DNA of 64,000 nucleotides from Xanthobacteraceae bacterium (GCA_022841625.1 JALHRD010000010.1:62001-126000); one strand, 5' to 3'; counted from the first letter of the stretch, positions 44,959 to 53,662 are shown. The notes: generated by a model not told the origin, from the sequence alone. Numbers and translations: made by a program.

Positions 44959-45903
44959 TCATTTTGGTTCATCCAGCATCAGCCAGGTCGCCGCTTGAAC
45001 CCGTTTGAGCAATTGCTGATCGACATGCGGCAGCACCGTCTTGGCGAACGCCAGCCGCAAGGCATAGAACTCGTTGGTGCAGCGTTGCGCGCGCCGCTCC
45101 GGCAGCATCTTCTGGTCGATCAGAAACTTAAAAGACGCCGGATCGGCGCCGAAGGCGATGCAAAGATAGTTGTAGAAACGCTGCGCCTCCGGCGATTGTT
45201 CGCTGGCGAAATCGGTCTCCGACCAGGCCCGGTCGGAGGCGTCGAAGAACCACGAAGCGCCGACGATGACTTTGAGCGCGACGTCCCTTCCGAATTGCAC
45301 CATGATGAAGCCGGCAAGTTTATCGGCGGCGTCGGATTCACGGCCCCAAACCGGAATCTCCAAAACGTCGAACACCGCGATCGCGACTTCGTGCAGCACA
45401 GCCTGCACAAACGCGCCCACCATCATCATCTCACGCGGCAGCCCGTCGGGCGGCTGATTGCGCGGCGCGGTCTGATCGACCTTCGCGATATATTCGTAGC
45501 AGATCGTGACGGCGCCACCCGGCTGATACGGTCGGCGCTCGGCATTGCATTGATCGATCTGGACCAGGAGCTTGCGCGGCAGCTTGAGCGGCGAAAGAAA
45601 CAGCCGCAATTGTTCAAGCGCTTGCCGCCGCATCAGCCGCTCGCGGATCGGCAGAAACTGCGGATCCTTGGGCTCGTTATAGGCGACATCGACCAGGAAA
45701 TTGCCCCAATCGCCGTCCGGCAAGGCGGGCGCCGCAGCGGTCTCACTTCCCGACGGGCGGAACACCTTGCCCGGCGCCGGCTTGCCGGCCTCGGGTCCGC
45801 CCGGCTTGGACGGACCGAATGTCGGCTGGGCCTGAAGCGGCGCGGCCCATAGCGTGGCTGCAATCAGCGCCAAAGCCAGCGCCAGTCGGGTGATACCATT
45901 CAT
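44959..45903 (-). CDS. DUF4344 paralogue with degenerate zinc motif
   Basis: A 314-aa protein from ATG 45903 (MNGITRLALALALIAATLW), with AGGAAG 8 nt upstream and a Sec signal ending near LQAQ. A Pro/Gly-rich linker precedes the DUF4344 domain. The motif that is HELGH in the neighbour reads LHEVAIAVFDVLEIPVWG, so the second zinc His is Ile and the enzyme is probably inactive. GRESDAADKLAGFIMVQFG, ICYEYIAKVDQ and the C-terminal FAKTVLPHVDQQLLKRVQ otherwise match closely. A pseudoenzyme that regulates or binds the same substrate as its partner is one possibility. Confidence 0.83.
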   Translation of the reverse strand: MNGITRLALALALIAATLWAAPLQAQPTFGPSKPGGPEAGKPAPGKVFRPSGSETAAAPALPDGDWGNFLVDVAYNEPKDPQFLPIRERLMRRQALEQLRLFLSPLKLPRKLLVQIDQCNAERRPYQPGGAVTICYEYIAKVDQTAPRNQPPDGLPREMMMVGAFVQAVLHEVAIAVFDVLEIPVWGRESDAADKLAGFIMVQFGRDVALKVIVGASWFFDASDRAWSETDFASEQSPEAQRFYNYLCIAFGADPASFKFLIDQKMLPERRAQRCTNEFYALRLAFAKTVLPHVDQQLLKRVQAATWLMLDEPK

Positions 45904-46121
45904 CAACGGGCTTCCTAATTGGTACGAAGGACAGGGACCCACGCCCATCGAAGGCCACGCTCCCAACGACGCGCCGGACGTTCCGCTGAATATTAGCGCC
46001 GGGGAGCGCCAACTCACAATATGCGCCGCAACCGGCGGCCAAGAATTGCGGTAACCGTGATATCGACGCGGATGGCCGATCCGGCGCTTTGGGCTATAAT
46101 CTCTAGACGGAGACATCTGTT

Positions 46122-47672
46122 GTGAACATCCTCGACAAGCCGATCGCCGCCACCGCCGGCATTGACCTCAACCGCTTTCGCCTGCGCCGCTTTATCGACG
46201 AACTCCCCGCCGATGAACTTGAGGTGCGCGCCGGCCCGACCGACCTCGCCGACGTGGCACAGGCGTTGGAGGGCAATCCGCGCGCAGTCTTGTTCGCGGC
46301 GGCCGGCCCGGAACAGCAACAATTGGTCGGCAGCGTTACCGGTACCCGCTCGCGCATTGCGCGCGCCTTTGGGGTGACGCCCGGCAAACTCCTGGGCGAA
46401 ATTCAAAGCCGTCTGCGCAACAAGCCCGAGATCGTCGAGATCGCGCGCAGCGAGGCTCCGGCGCAACAGATCATCCTGACCGGCGCCGCCGCCGACTTGA
46501 CCGCCCTTCCCGTCCACCTCCAGCATGGCGCCGATGGCGCGCCCTATATTTCCTCGTCGACCGATTTCGTCGTCGACCCGAAAACCGGCTGGACCAATAT
46601 CGGCATCCGCCGCCTGATGCTGCGCGGCCGCACCGAAGCCGGCGTCGATCTCAACTCGCCAAGCGACCTGCGGGCGCTGTACGAAGCGAATGCCGCCGCC
46701 GGCCAGCTGACGCCAGTTGCCTTTGTGGTTGGATCACATCCGATCGATCATCTCGCGGCGGTGATGCGGCTGCCGAGCGATGACCTCGCCTTGATGTCGT
46801 CGCTGCGCGGCACCCCACTGCCGGTGGTGAAATGCATCACCAACGACATCCGGGTTCCCGCCGACGCCGAATGGGTGCTTGAGGGCACGATCGATCCGCG
46901 CGGCCATATCGAGCCGGAAGGCCCCTATGGCGAATTCTTGGGCTATTACGGCGCGGTCAAACGCAATCCGGTGTTCCACCTGACCGCCATCACCCACCGC
47001 CAGGATGCGCTATTCCAGACTTCGACCATCGGCGGAAAGTCGCTGTCATACACCGACACTGCGCAACTCAACGGCGTGCGCACCGAGGCGATGGTCTGGC
47101 GCGCCTTGGAAACCGCGGTGCGCGAGCCGGTGGCGGTCTATGCCACCACCTCAAGCGGCGGCATGTACACATTGCGGGTCGCGATCCGCCAGCGCGTGCC
47201 GGGCGAAGCGCGCAATGCCATTGCGGCGTGCTTTGGCGCACTCACCAATGTGAAGCATGTGTTTGTGGTCGATCCCGACATCGACATTTTCTCCGATGCG
47301 GAGATGGACTGGGCGTTCGCCACCCGTTTCCAGGCCGACCGCGACTTGATGGTGATGACCAATATGCGTGCGGTCCCGATCGATCCGTCGCTGATGGGCA
47401 GCCGCACCGGCGCCAAGGCCGGCTTCGATCTGACCTGGCCGCCCGGTGTCGCGAACAAGCTCGAATTTCAAGTACCGGCGCCGCCGACATATCAGGGCAA
47501 GCGCTTTGATTCGATCGAAGCCGCGCTCGCCGACGGGCCGAAATTCTTCGAGGAGTTGATGAGCGCCGTCGGCAGCCGCGATGGACGTGACGTCGTCCGC
47601 ATCCTGGAAGACCTAAAAGCCCAGACCGCCGTCGAACGCGACGCCGAGGGGCGCTACTTCATCAAGAAATGA
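46122..47672 (+). CDS. UbiD-family prenyl-FMN-dependent decarboxylase
   Basis: A 516-aa UbiD-type protein. GTG 46122 has GGAGA 7 nt upstream. RLRRFIDELPADELEVR begins the N-terminal domain, TNIGIRRLMLRGRTEAGV and ITNDIRVPADAEWVLEGTID lead to the prFMN site, and EPEGPYGEFLGYYGA carries the active Glu. It would remove or add CO2 on an aromatic or unsaturated acid using prenylated FMN from UbiX, which is not in the window. It is followed by a complete ABC importer, so the imported compound is the likely substrate. Specificity (4-hydroxybenzoate, protocatechuate, vanillate and others) is open. Confidence 0.92.
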   Translation: MNILDKPIAATAGIDLNRFRLRRFIDELPADELEVRAGPTDLADVAQALEGNPRAVLFAAAGPEQQQLVGSVTGTRSRIARAFGVTPGKLLGEIQSRLRNKPEIVEIARSEAPAQQIILTGAAADLTALPVHLQHGADGAPYISSSTDFVVDPKTGWTNIGIRRLMLRGRTEAGVDLNSPSDLRALYEANAAAGQLTPVAFVVGSHPIDHLAAVMRLPSDDLALMSSLRGTPLPVVKCITNDIRVPADAEWVLEGTIDPRGHIEPEGPYGEFLGYYGAVKRNPVFHLTAITHRQDALFQTSTIGGKSLSYTDTAQLNGVRTEAMVWRALETAVREPVAVYATTSSGGMYTLRVAIRQRVPGEARNAIAACFGALTNVKHVFVVDPDIDIFSDAEMDWAFATRFQADRDLMVMTNMRAVPIDPSLMGSRTGAKAGFDLTWPPGVANKLEFQVPAPPTYQGKRFDSIEAALADGPKFFEELMSAVGSRDGRDVVRILEDLKAQTAVERDAEGRYFIKK

Positions 47673-47704
47673 CGCGGCGGTGTCCGCAAGAGAAGGAAAC
47701 AATC

Positions 47705-48760
47705 ATGGACAGCTTGCGCCGCGCACGAATGTTGTCGCTCGGAATTTCCGTGGCAGTTATGTGCATGGCCAATACCCCTGCCCAGGCCCAGGAAATCACC
47801 ATCAACATTGGTTTGGTGCGCTCGATTTCGAACGGCGCCAATCTCTGGGGTGTCGAGCGCGGCTACTTCAAAGAAGCCGGCATCAATCTCAAGATTGAAG
47901 AACTCGACACCACCGCCAATGTGCTGGCGATGCTGGCGCAGAATCGCTTGCAGATCATCGAGGGCGGCGTTTCGGCGGCCTATTTCAACGGGCTTTTGAA
48001 AAATCTCCCGATCACCATGGTGGTCGATCGCGTTTCAAGCCCGCTCGGCCACAACCTGATGCTGCGTCCGGATCTCCACGGCCAGATCACCCGGCTCAAT
48101 CAGCTGAAGGGCAAGGTCATCGCCAGCAACGGCACCGGCGCGGTTTCGACCTACGAGGTCGGACGGATGCTGGAGACCGACGGCATCACCATTGCCGATG
48201 TCGACGTCAAGGTGATCCCGTTTCCGCAGATGGCGGTCGCGTTCCGCAACAAAGCCATCGATGCCGCGATCGTCATTCCGCCGTTCACCGCGCAGCTGAT
48301 CGAGGGCGGGTTCGCCGTGCCATTCAAGGACCCCGACGACCTGGTCAAGCCGCATCCGATGTCGATTGCGGTCAGCATGATCAACACCGAATGGGCCAAG
48401 GCCAACGAGCGCGCGGCACGCGCCTATTACGGCGCTTATCTGCGCGCCGTGCGCGACTATTGCCAAGCCTATCATGGCGGCTCAACCCGCGCCGCGATGA
48501 TCGATCTCCTGATCAGGACCAAGACCGAGACGCGGGAGCCGCTCCTGCACAAATATCCCTGGCCGGCGCGCAGCCCGAGCGGCGCGATCAATACCGCAAG
48601 CGTGATGGACATGCAGAAGTGGTTCGTCGAGAGCAAGATGAGCACGGCGAACCTGCCGCTCGAACGTATCATCGACACCAGCTACGTCCGCGAGGCAGTG
48701 GCCAAGCTGCCGCCGTTCGTGCTGGAGAACAAAGACAGCAAGCTCGCAGGCTGCCGGTGA
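47705..48760 (+). CDS. ABC transporter substrate-binding protein (NMT1/SsuA-like)
   Basis: A 351-aa protein from ATG 47705, preceded by AGAAGGAAA. The Sec signal (MDSLRRARMLSLGISVAVM) ends near PAQAQ and is followed by EITINIGLVRSISNGANLWG. LNQLKGKVIASNGTGAVSTYEV and KVIPFPQMAVAFRNKAIDAA are typical of the NMT1/SsuA group that binds aromatic sulfonates, taurine or pyrimidine precursors. It is 32 nt after the ubiD-like gene and upstream of its own ATPase and permease. The solute is probably an aromatic acid, by context. Confidence 0.9.
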   Translation: MDSLRRARMLSLGISVAVMCMANTPAQAQEITINIGLVRSISNGANLWGVERGYFKEAGINLKIEELDTTANVLAMLAQNRLQIIEGGVSAAYFNGLLKNLPITMVVDRVSSPLGHNLMLRPDLHGQITRLNQLKGKVIASNGTGAVSTYEVGRMLETDGITIADVDVKVIPFPQMAVAFRNKAIDAAIVIPPFTAQLIEGGFAVPFKDPDDLVKPHPMSIAVSMINTEWAKANERAARAYYGAYLRAVRDYCQAYHGGSTRAAMIDLLIRTKTETREPLLHKYPWPARSPSGAINTASVMDMQKWFVESKMSTANLPLERIIDTSYVREAVAKLPPFVLENKDSKLAGCR

Positions 48761-48830
48761 CGACACCTGTAGTCCGTCGCCACCTCAGGACGAGGGCGGA
48801 TACCCACCGCGTCATACCAGGCTTTGCGGC

Positions 48831-49628
48831 ATGACCGTCCAACGGCGCGGCGCGGCGATCGACATCAAGGGCCTGCGCAAGGAATATGCCAGCGCGCGCG
48901 GTCATGTTCTGGCGCTCGATGGCATCGACCTCTCGATCGCGGCGGGCGAGTTTGTCTGCATTGTCGGGCCGTCGGGCTGCGGAAAATCGACGCTGTTGCG
49001 CATTCTCGCAGGCCTCGACCACCAGACCACCGGAACAATCGCGGTACAGGCCGAAGGCTGGGCGGTTCAGAACGCGATGGTGTTCCAGGACTCCGGCCTG
49101 TTTCCCTGGATGAGTGTCGAGGCCAATGTCGGTTTCGGGCTGATGACCCGCGGCGTCCCCAGCGATGCAGCCGCAAAGCGCGTCGACGCCGCGCTGAAAC
49201 TTGTCGGGCTTACCAAATTCCGACGGCACTTTCCGCACCAGCTGTCCGGCGGCATGCGCCAGCGCAGCGCCATCGCGCGCGCCTTCGTCACCGATCCGGC
49301 AATGCTGCTGATGGACGAACCATTCGCCGCGCTCGATGCGCAGAACCGGGTCATCCTGCAAGCCGAACTGGTGCGGCTTTGGGAGGAGACCCGCAAGACC
49401 GTCATCTATATCACCCATTCGATCGAGGAGGCGCTGCTGCTCGGCGACCGCTGCGTGGTGATGACGGCGCAGCCCGGCCGCATCAAACAGATCGTCGACG
49501 TGCCGTTTGCGCATCCGCGTGACCTGATCGCGCTGTCGGCCGCCCCAGAATTCGGCAAGCTCAAGCTCGATATCTGGCGCGTACTTGAGGATGAAGTCAT
49601 GCGGGCGCGAGCGGAGATTGAAGCATGA
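48831..49628 (+). CDS. ABC transporter ATP-binding protein (SsuB/TauB-like)
   Basis: A 265-aa ATPase. Walker A is VGPSGCGKSTLLRIL, the Q-loop MVFQDSGLFPW, the signature QLSGGMRQRSAIARAF, Walker B MLLMDEPFAALDA and the switch His in YITHSIEEALLL. This is the nitrate/taurine/sulfonate importer class. It powers the permease at 49625 with the SsuA-like receptor at 47705. The stop overlaps the permease ATG by 4 nt. Confidence 0.95.
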   Translation: MTVQRRGAAIDIKGLRKEYASARGHVLALDGIDLSIAAGEFVCIVGPSGCGKSTLLRILAGLDHQTTGTIAVQAEGWAVQNAMVFQDSGLFPWMSVEANVGFGLMTRGVPSDAAAKRVDAALKLVGLTKFRRHFPHQLSGGMRQRSAIARAFVTDPAMLLMDEPFAALDAQNRVILQAELVRLWEETRKTVIYITHSIEEALLLGDRCVVMTAQPGRIKQIVDVPFAHPRDLIALSAAPEFGKLKLDIWRVLEDEVMRARAEIEA

Positions 49629-50395
49629 GCGGCGTTTCCGGCAAGACGCGCGACCGCATGCTCTACCTGATTTCGCCGATCGGGCTGTTGCTGCTGTGGG
49701 AACTGCTTTTGCTCGCCGGCATCGGCGACCGCCGTTTTGTGCCGGCGCCGAGCGACATCGCGGCGCGCTATTGGCAGCTTGTAACCAACGGCGAACTCGC
49801 GTTCCACACCGGCGTAACGCTGCTGCGGGTGTTTGCGGGCTATTTCATCGGCGTCATCCCGGCGATTGCACTCGGCCTGTTAATGGCAATGTTCGCGTCG
49901 GTGCGGATTGCGATCGATCCGCTGATCGCCGCGCTGTTCCCGATCCCCAAGATCGCGCTGATGCCGCTGTTGCTGTTGGCATTCGGCTTCGGCGACGCAT
50001 CCAAGATCGCGCTGGTCGCAATCGCGGTGTTCTTCCCGGTGATCGTGAACACCTATGTCGGCGCCGCCAATATCGAGAAGATCTATTGGGACGTCGCCCG
50101 GAATTACGGCGCGAGCCAGACCGTGCTGTTCACCCGCATCGTGTTCTTCGGCGCGCTGCCGACGATTTTTGCCGGCCTGCGCATCGCGCTGGCGGTGTCG
50201 TTCATCGTGCTGGTGGCGGCCGAATTCGTCGCCACCAAGTCGGGCCTGGGTTATCTGATCTGGAATTCGTGGGAGCTATTGGAAGTCACCACCATGTTCT
50301 GCGGCATCGTGACCATTGGCGTGCTCGGGCTGATCACCTCGGCGGCCTTCCAGGAATTGGAGCGCAAGGTGATTCCGTGGAAACAGAGCGAATAG
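49625..50395 (+). CDS. ABC transporter permease (SsuC/TauC-like)
   Basis: A 256-aa inner-membrane protein with six predicted helices, from LISPIGLLLLWELLLLAGI to IVTIGVLGLITSAAF. The cytoplasmic EAA-type loop is YWDVARNYGASQTVLFTRIV. It completes the importer with the two genes upstream. The last codons AAA CAG AGC GAA TAG already belong to a family of GCGAATA-like repeats that extends downstream, so the end of the gene is repeat-derived. Confidence 0.94.
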   Translation: MSGVSGKTRDRMLYLISPIGLLLLWELLLLAGIGDRRFVPAPSDIAARYWQLVTNGELAFHTGVTLLRVFAGYFIGVIPAIALGLLMAMFASVRIAIDPLIAALFPIPKIALMPLLLLAFGFGDASKIALVAIAVFFPVIVNTYVGAANIEKIYWDVARNYGASQTVLFTRIVFFGALPTIFAGLRIALAVSFIVLVAAEFVATKSGLGYLIWNSWELLEVTTMFCGIVTIGVLGLITSAAFQELERKVIPWKQSE

Positions 50396-50514
50396 TGAGT
50401 AGCGAATAGTGGATAGCGAGTAGTCGGCGGGACAGTTTCTTCCTCGCTATTCGCTATTCGCTATTCGCTATTCGCTATTCGCTATTCGCTATTCGCTATT
50501 CGCCATTCGCTACC
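50387..50514. repeat. heptamer tandem array and inverted partner between convergent genes
   Basis: Eight perfect copies of CGCTATT run head to tail from 50445 to 50500, followed by CGCCATT and CGCTACC. On the left, 50387-50423 holds the complementary pattern AGCGAATAGTGAGTAGCGAA and then TAGTGGATAGCGAGTAG. Transcripts from either side would fold these into a long hairpin, so it may act as a bidirectional terminator. The left arm includes the permease stop, and the right arm ends at the stop of the gamma-glutamyltransferase gene. Confidence 0.9.
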
Positions 50515-52396
50515 TTCCCGCCGCGTAGCCCTGCATGCCGCGCGGATTGGCGGCGGCACGGCGGCGCCGGCCGTCGCGCGATGCGGCGGTGAGCCGGCCT
50601 TCCGACCAGCCCTCGCCGACCTCGACCTGATGCCCGCGGCGACGCAGCTCCTTGATTGTCTCCGCCGGCAGGCGGCCCTCGACCACCAGCACGCCGGGTC
50701 GCGCCTCACGCGGCCAGAACGACGACGGAAAATGCTCGGAGTGCCAGGCCGGCGCGTCGATCGCCTCCTGCAGGTTCATGCCACAATGGGCGTGACGCAG
50801 GAAGAATTGCGTGACCCACTGGTCCTGCTGGTCGCCGCCCGGTGAGCCCCAGGCGAGGTAGGGCTCACCGTCGCGCAATGCCAAGGTCGGCGACAGCGTG
50901 ATGCGTGGGCGCTTGCCGGGTGCGATCGCATTGGGATGGCCCTCCTCGAGCCAGAACTGCTGCGCACGCGTGCCGAGACAGAAGCCGAGTTCCGGGATCG
51001 TCGGCGAGGATTGCAGCCAACCGCCAGACGGTGTCGCCGACACCATGTTGCCGGCGCTGTCGATGATATCGAAATGCACGGTATCGCCGCGCATGACTCC
51101 GGTTCGGTAAAGGCGCGTGCCGTCGCCGGCCACCAGGCTCGGATCGACCACATCATCATGAGTCCAGGCTTGCTTGCCGGGTTCCTGCCGGCCGACTGTC
51201 GGTTCGCCGGCGCCGGCAGCGGCGATGCGTTGGCCGCCCGGCACGCGGATGGGAAGCCGCATGCCGAAGCCCGGTATGTTGCCTGGGCGCTGTTCCAACG
51301 ACGCCTCTTTGCCGACCAGCTTGCGGCGCGCGTCGTTATACGCGTCGGACAAGAGCACATCTCCGGGTACCCGCGCAAAGTCTGGGTCGCCGTAGAAAGT
51401 TTCGCGGTCGGCGTAAGCGAGCTTCGAGCACTCGACCAAGGTGTGGATGAAATCGGCGCTGGTCGGATCGGCGCCGTCGAGCGAGAAACCCTTGAGTAGC
51501 GCAAGCTGCTGCAGCACCGCCGGCCCCTGACTCCAGAACCCACCCTTACAGACGGTGTAGCGGCCATAACGGTAGGTCAGCGGCGCCTCGACGCGCGGTT
51601 GCCAGCGCGCCATATCGTCGCCGGTGAGCACGCCGCGATGGCGGTAACCGCTGGAGTCCATGACCTCCCGGGCGCGACAAAATCGATCGATCGCCTCGGC
51701 AACGAAACCTTGCGACCACATCCTGCGCGCATGCTCGATCTGCCGATCGCGGTCGCCGGCGGCGCTTTCGGCCTCGCGCAGGATATGCAAATAAGTTTCG
51801 GCAAGCTGCTTGTTGACGAACATCGTGCCGGGCGCCGGCACCTTGCCGCCGGGCAGATACACCGCCGCCGAGGTCGGCCAATGCTCGCGGAATAGTTGCT
51901 CCACCGTCCCAATGGTGAAGCTCGCGCGCTCGACCAGCGGTTGGCCTTCGCCGGCATAGACGATCGCAGGCCGCAATACGTCAGCGAGCTGCATCGTGCC
52001 ATAGTCGCGCAGCAGCAACATCCAGGTCTCGAAAGTGCCGGGCACGCAAGCTGCCAACAGCCCGGTGCCGGGCACGAGATCGAGACCGAGGCCCTTATAG
52101 TGCGCAATGGTCGCGCCCGCGGGCGCCGGGCCCTGCCCACAAATCACTTCGACCTTGTCTTGGCCTTTGCGTGTGTCGTGCAGAATCACCGGAACGTCGC
52201 CGCCGGGCCCATTGAGATGCGGCTCGACCACCTGCAGTGTAAACGCGGTTGCCACCGCCGCGTCGAAAGCATTGCCGCCGCGCTCCAGAATGCTCATGCC
52301 GACCGCGGTGCCGAGCCAGTGGGTTGCGGTAACGACGCCAAAGGTGCCGTCGATCTCGGGCCGCGTGGTAAACGGATTGGGGTTGATATTGCTCAT
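50510..52396 (-). CDS. gamma-glutamyltransferase family protein
   Basis: A 628-aa Ntn-hydrolase. The large subunit begins VVTATHWLGTAVGMSILERGG, NAFDAAVATAFTLQVVEPHL and NGPGGDVPVIL. The self-cleavage and nucleophile Thr is expected in MRGDTVHFDIIDSAGNM near residue 440, followed by SATPSGGWLQSSP. TLALRDGEPYLAWGSPGGDQ and the C-terminal LPAETIKELRRRGHQVEVG are conserved. No signal peptide is visible, unlike glutathione-type Ggt, so a cytoplasmic role on a gamma-glutamyl or amide catabolite is possible. It converges on the ABC permease across the heptamer array. Confidence 0.92.
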   Translation of the reverse strand: MSNINPNPFTTRPEIDGTFGVVTATHWLGTAVGMSILERGGNAFDAAVATAFTLQVVEPHLNGPGGDVPVILHDTRKGQDKVEVICGQGPAPAGATIAHYKGLGLDLVPGTGLLAACVPGTFETWMLLLRDYGTMQLADVLRPAIVYAGEGQPLVERASFTIGTVEQLFREHWPTSAAVYLPGGKVPAPGTMFVNKQLAETYLHILREAESAAGDRDRQIEHARRMWSQGFVAEAIDRFCRAREVMDSSGYRHRGVLTGDDMARWQPRVEAPLTYRYGRYTVCKGGFWSQGPAVLQQLALLKGFSLDGADPTSADFIHTLVECSKLAYADRETFYGDPDFARVPGDVLLSDAYNDARRKLVGKEASLEQRPGNIPGFGMRLPIRVPGGQRIAAAGAGEPTVGRQEPGKQAWTHDDVVDPSLVAGDGTRLYRTGVMRGDTVHFDIIDSAGNMVSATPSGGWLQSSPTIPELGFCLGTRAQQFWLEEGHPNAIAPGKRPRITLSPTLALRDGEPYLAWGSPGGDQQDQWVTQFFLRHAHCGMNLQEAIDAPAWHSEHFPSSFWPREARPGVLVVEGRLPAETIKELRRRGHQVEVGEGWSEGRLTAASRDGRRRRAAANPRGMQGYAAGR

Positions 52397-52465
52397 CGGG
52401 AACCTGCGCGGGGTTAAGGCGCCACCTAATCACAGGTCGGAGACAAGACCAACCGCCACCCTGCC

Positions 52466-52610
52466 CTACTCCGCCCTGACGCCCGCCGCCTGGATGATCG
52501 GCGTCCAGCGCGCGCTCGCTTTTGACCAGCGCTTGCAGCGGCGCCTGGCCGCGCCGTGGGTTGGCCGGTATGTCGCTGGCGAGGGCGGCCATGCGCTTGC
52601 CGATGACGTC
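52466..52610 (-). pseudogene. 3'-terminal remnant of a Bug/TctC receptor gene
   Basis: The last 45 nt before the stop complement (52466-52511) are almost identical to the end of the Bug gene at 54315, with one mismatch. Further in, translated pieces KRMAALASDIPANPRRG and LQALVKSE match KRMLVLGSDIPDKPQRG and FAALVKSE of that gene, but the frame breaks at the GCGCGCG run, where the remnant is 2 nt shorter. Only about 48 codons remain, and the rest has been replaced by the TetR promoter region. Confidence 0.8.
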
Positions 52611-52647
52611 GAACCAGCAGGTCGGAAACGCATCGCCCATCCAATGC

Positions 52648-52693
52648 TTGACAGATTAGGACGATTGCCCTATTTTTTAGGGCAATCGTCCTA
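52648..52693 (+). promoter_or_regulatory. TetR-gene promoter with embedded palindromic operator
   Basis: TTGACA at 52648-52653 and TATTTT at 52671-52676 are spaced by 17 nt, a near-consensus sigma-70 promoter. A 16-bp perfect inverted repeat, TAGGACGATTGCCCTA (52657-52672) and TAGGGCAATCGTCCTA (52678-52693), covers the spacer and the -10. A TetR dimer bound there would block RNA polymerase, so autorepression is inferred. Confidence 0.88.
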
Positions 52694-52711
52694 CGCGATA
52701 GCCGAACGTAC

Positions 52712-53317
52712 ATGAGCGAAAAGACAACCCGCGATCACATCGTCGAAGCCGCCGATGATCTTTTCTACCGACGCGGCTTCGAGCACACCTCTTTCTCGGA
52801 CATTGCTGACGTCGTGCAGATCTCGCGCGGAAACTTTTACTATCACTTCAAAACCAAGGACGAGATCCTGGATGCCGTGATCAATGCGCGGCTCGCCGGC
52901 ACGCAAAGGATGCTCGATCAGTGGGAAATCGAGGGGAACGACCCCGCGGATCGTATCAGGAGCTTCATCAATATTCTGATAGCCAACCGTGCCGAAATAA
53001 AGCGCCATGGCTGCCCGATCGGCACGCTGTACTCTGAGCTGGCAAAACTGAATCACCGATCGCAGGCGGAGGCAAACAGGTTGTTCACACTGTTCCGGAC
53101 CTGGTTGCGCAGGCAATTCACGCTGCTTGGCCGCGAGGCCGACGCCGACGCGCTGGCGATGCATCTTCTCGCCCGCAGCCAGGGTGTCGCCGCGCTGGCA
53201 AATGCCTTTCACGACGAGAAGTTCATCCGGCAGGAAGTCAACCAGATGATCGATTGGCTGGCCTCATGCACCGAAAGCGCGGTCAGCCACGGGACGCGCA
53301 AGCTGGCGAGGCGATAG
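52712..53317 (+). CDS. TetR/AcrR-family transcriptional regulator
   Basis: A 201-aa repressor. The N-terminal DNA-binding domain is typical: IVEAADDLFYRRGFEHTSF, ISDIADVVQISRGN and FYYHFKTKDEIL. The ligand domain includes KRHGCPIGTLYSELAKLN, with a Cys that may sense electrophiles, and ARSQGVAALANAF. It lies under the promoter/operator at 52648 and is followed 13 nt later by a YciI-like gene. Regulation of that gene and of itself is the simplest reading. Confidence 0.93.
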   Translation: MSEKTTRDHIVEAADDLFYRRGFEHTSFSDIADVVQISRGNFYYHFKTKDEILDAVINARLAGTQRMLDQWEIEGNDPADRIRSFINILIANRAEIKRHGCPIGTLYSELAKLNHRSQAEANRLFTLFRTWLRRQFTLLGREADADALAMHLLARSQGVAALANAFHDEKFIRQEVNQMIDWLASCTESAVSHGTRKLARR

Positions 53318-53330
53318 GAGACAAAATCGG

Positions 53331-53618
53331 ATGTTTATCGTGCTGCTCAAATTTTCAAGTAACAAAAGCCAGGCCGGCCAATTCATGGAAGGCCACAAAG
53401 AATGGATCAAGCGTGGTTTTGACGACGGCATCTTCTTGCTGGTCGGCAATCTTCAACCTGGCTTGGGCGGAGGGATCGTGGCGCACAATACGACGCTTCT
53501 CGACCTCCAAAGCAGAGTGAACGACGACCCCTTCGTCGCGAAAAGCGTCGTAAGCGCGGAAATCCTCGAAATCGCACCATCGAAAGCCGACACGCGCCTG
53601 GAATTCCTGCTCGGCTGA
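53331..53618 (+). CDS. YciI-family protein
   Basis: A 95-aa single-domain YciI-like protein (dimeric alpha+beta barrel). MFIVLLKFSSNKSQAGQFME, the HKEWIKRGFDDGIFLLVG core with its His, and DDPFVAKSVVSAEILEIAP fit the family. GGAGA lies 10 nt before ATG 53331. It is 13 nt behind the TetR gene and probably under the same repressor. Family members act as small lyases or hydrolases on reactive intermediates. The substrate is unknown. Confidence 0.85.
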   Translation: MFIVLLKFSSNKSQAGQFMEGHKEWIKRGFDDGIFLLVGNLQPGLGGGIVAHNTTLLDLQSRVNDDPFVAKSVVSAEILEIAPSKADTRLEFLLG

Positions 53619-53662
53619 ACATCATCGGACCCATCCCTCACGATGCGAAGACATTGACCTGC

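Noticed and set aside
44938-45852. A 304-aa plus-strand open frame over the DUF4344 paralogue
   Set aside because: Shadow of the minus-strand gene, which has a signal peptide and family motifs.
50445-50514. Possible CRISPR array in the heptamer region
   Set aside because: The unit is 7 nt with no spacers and no cas genes; it is a simple tandem repeat.
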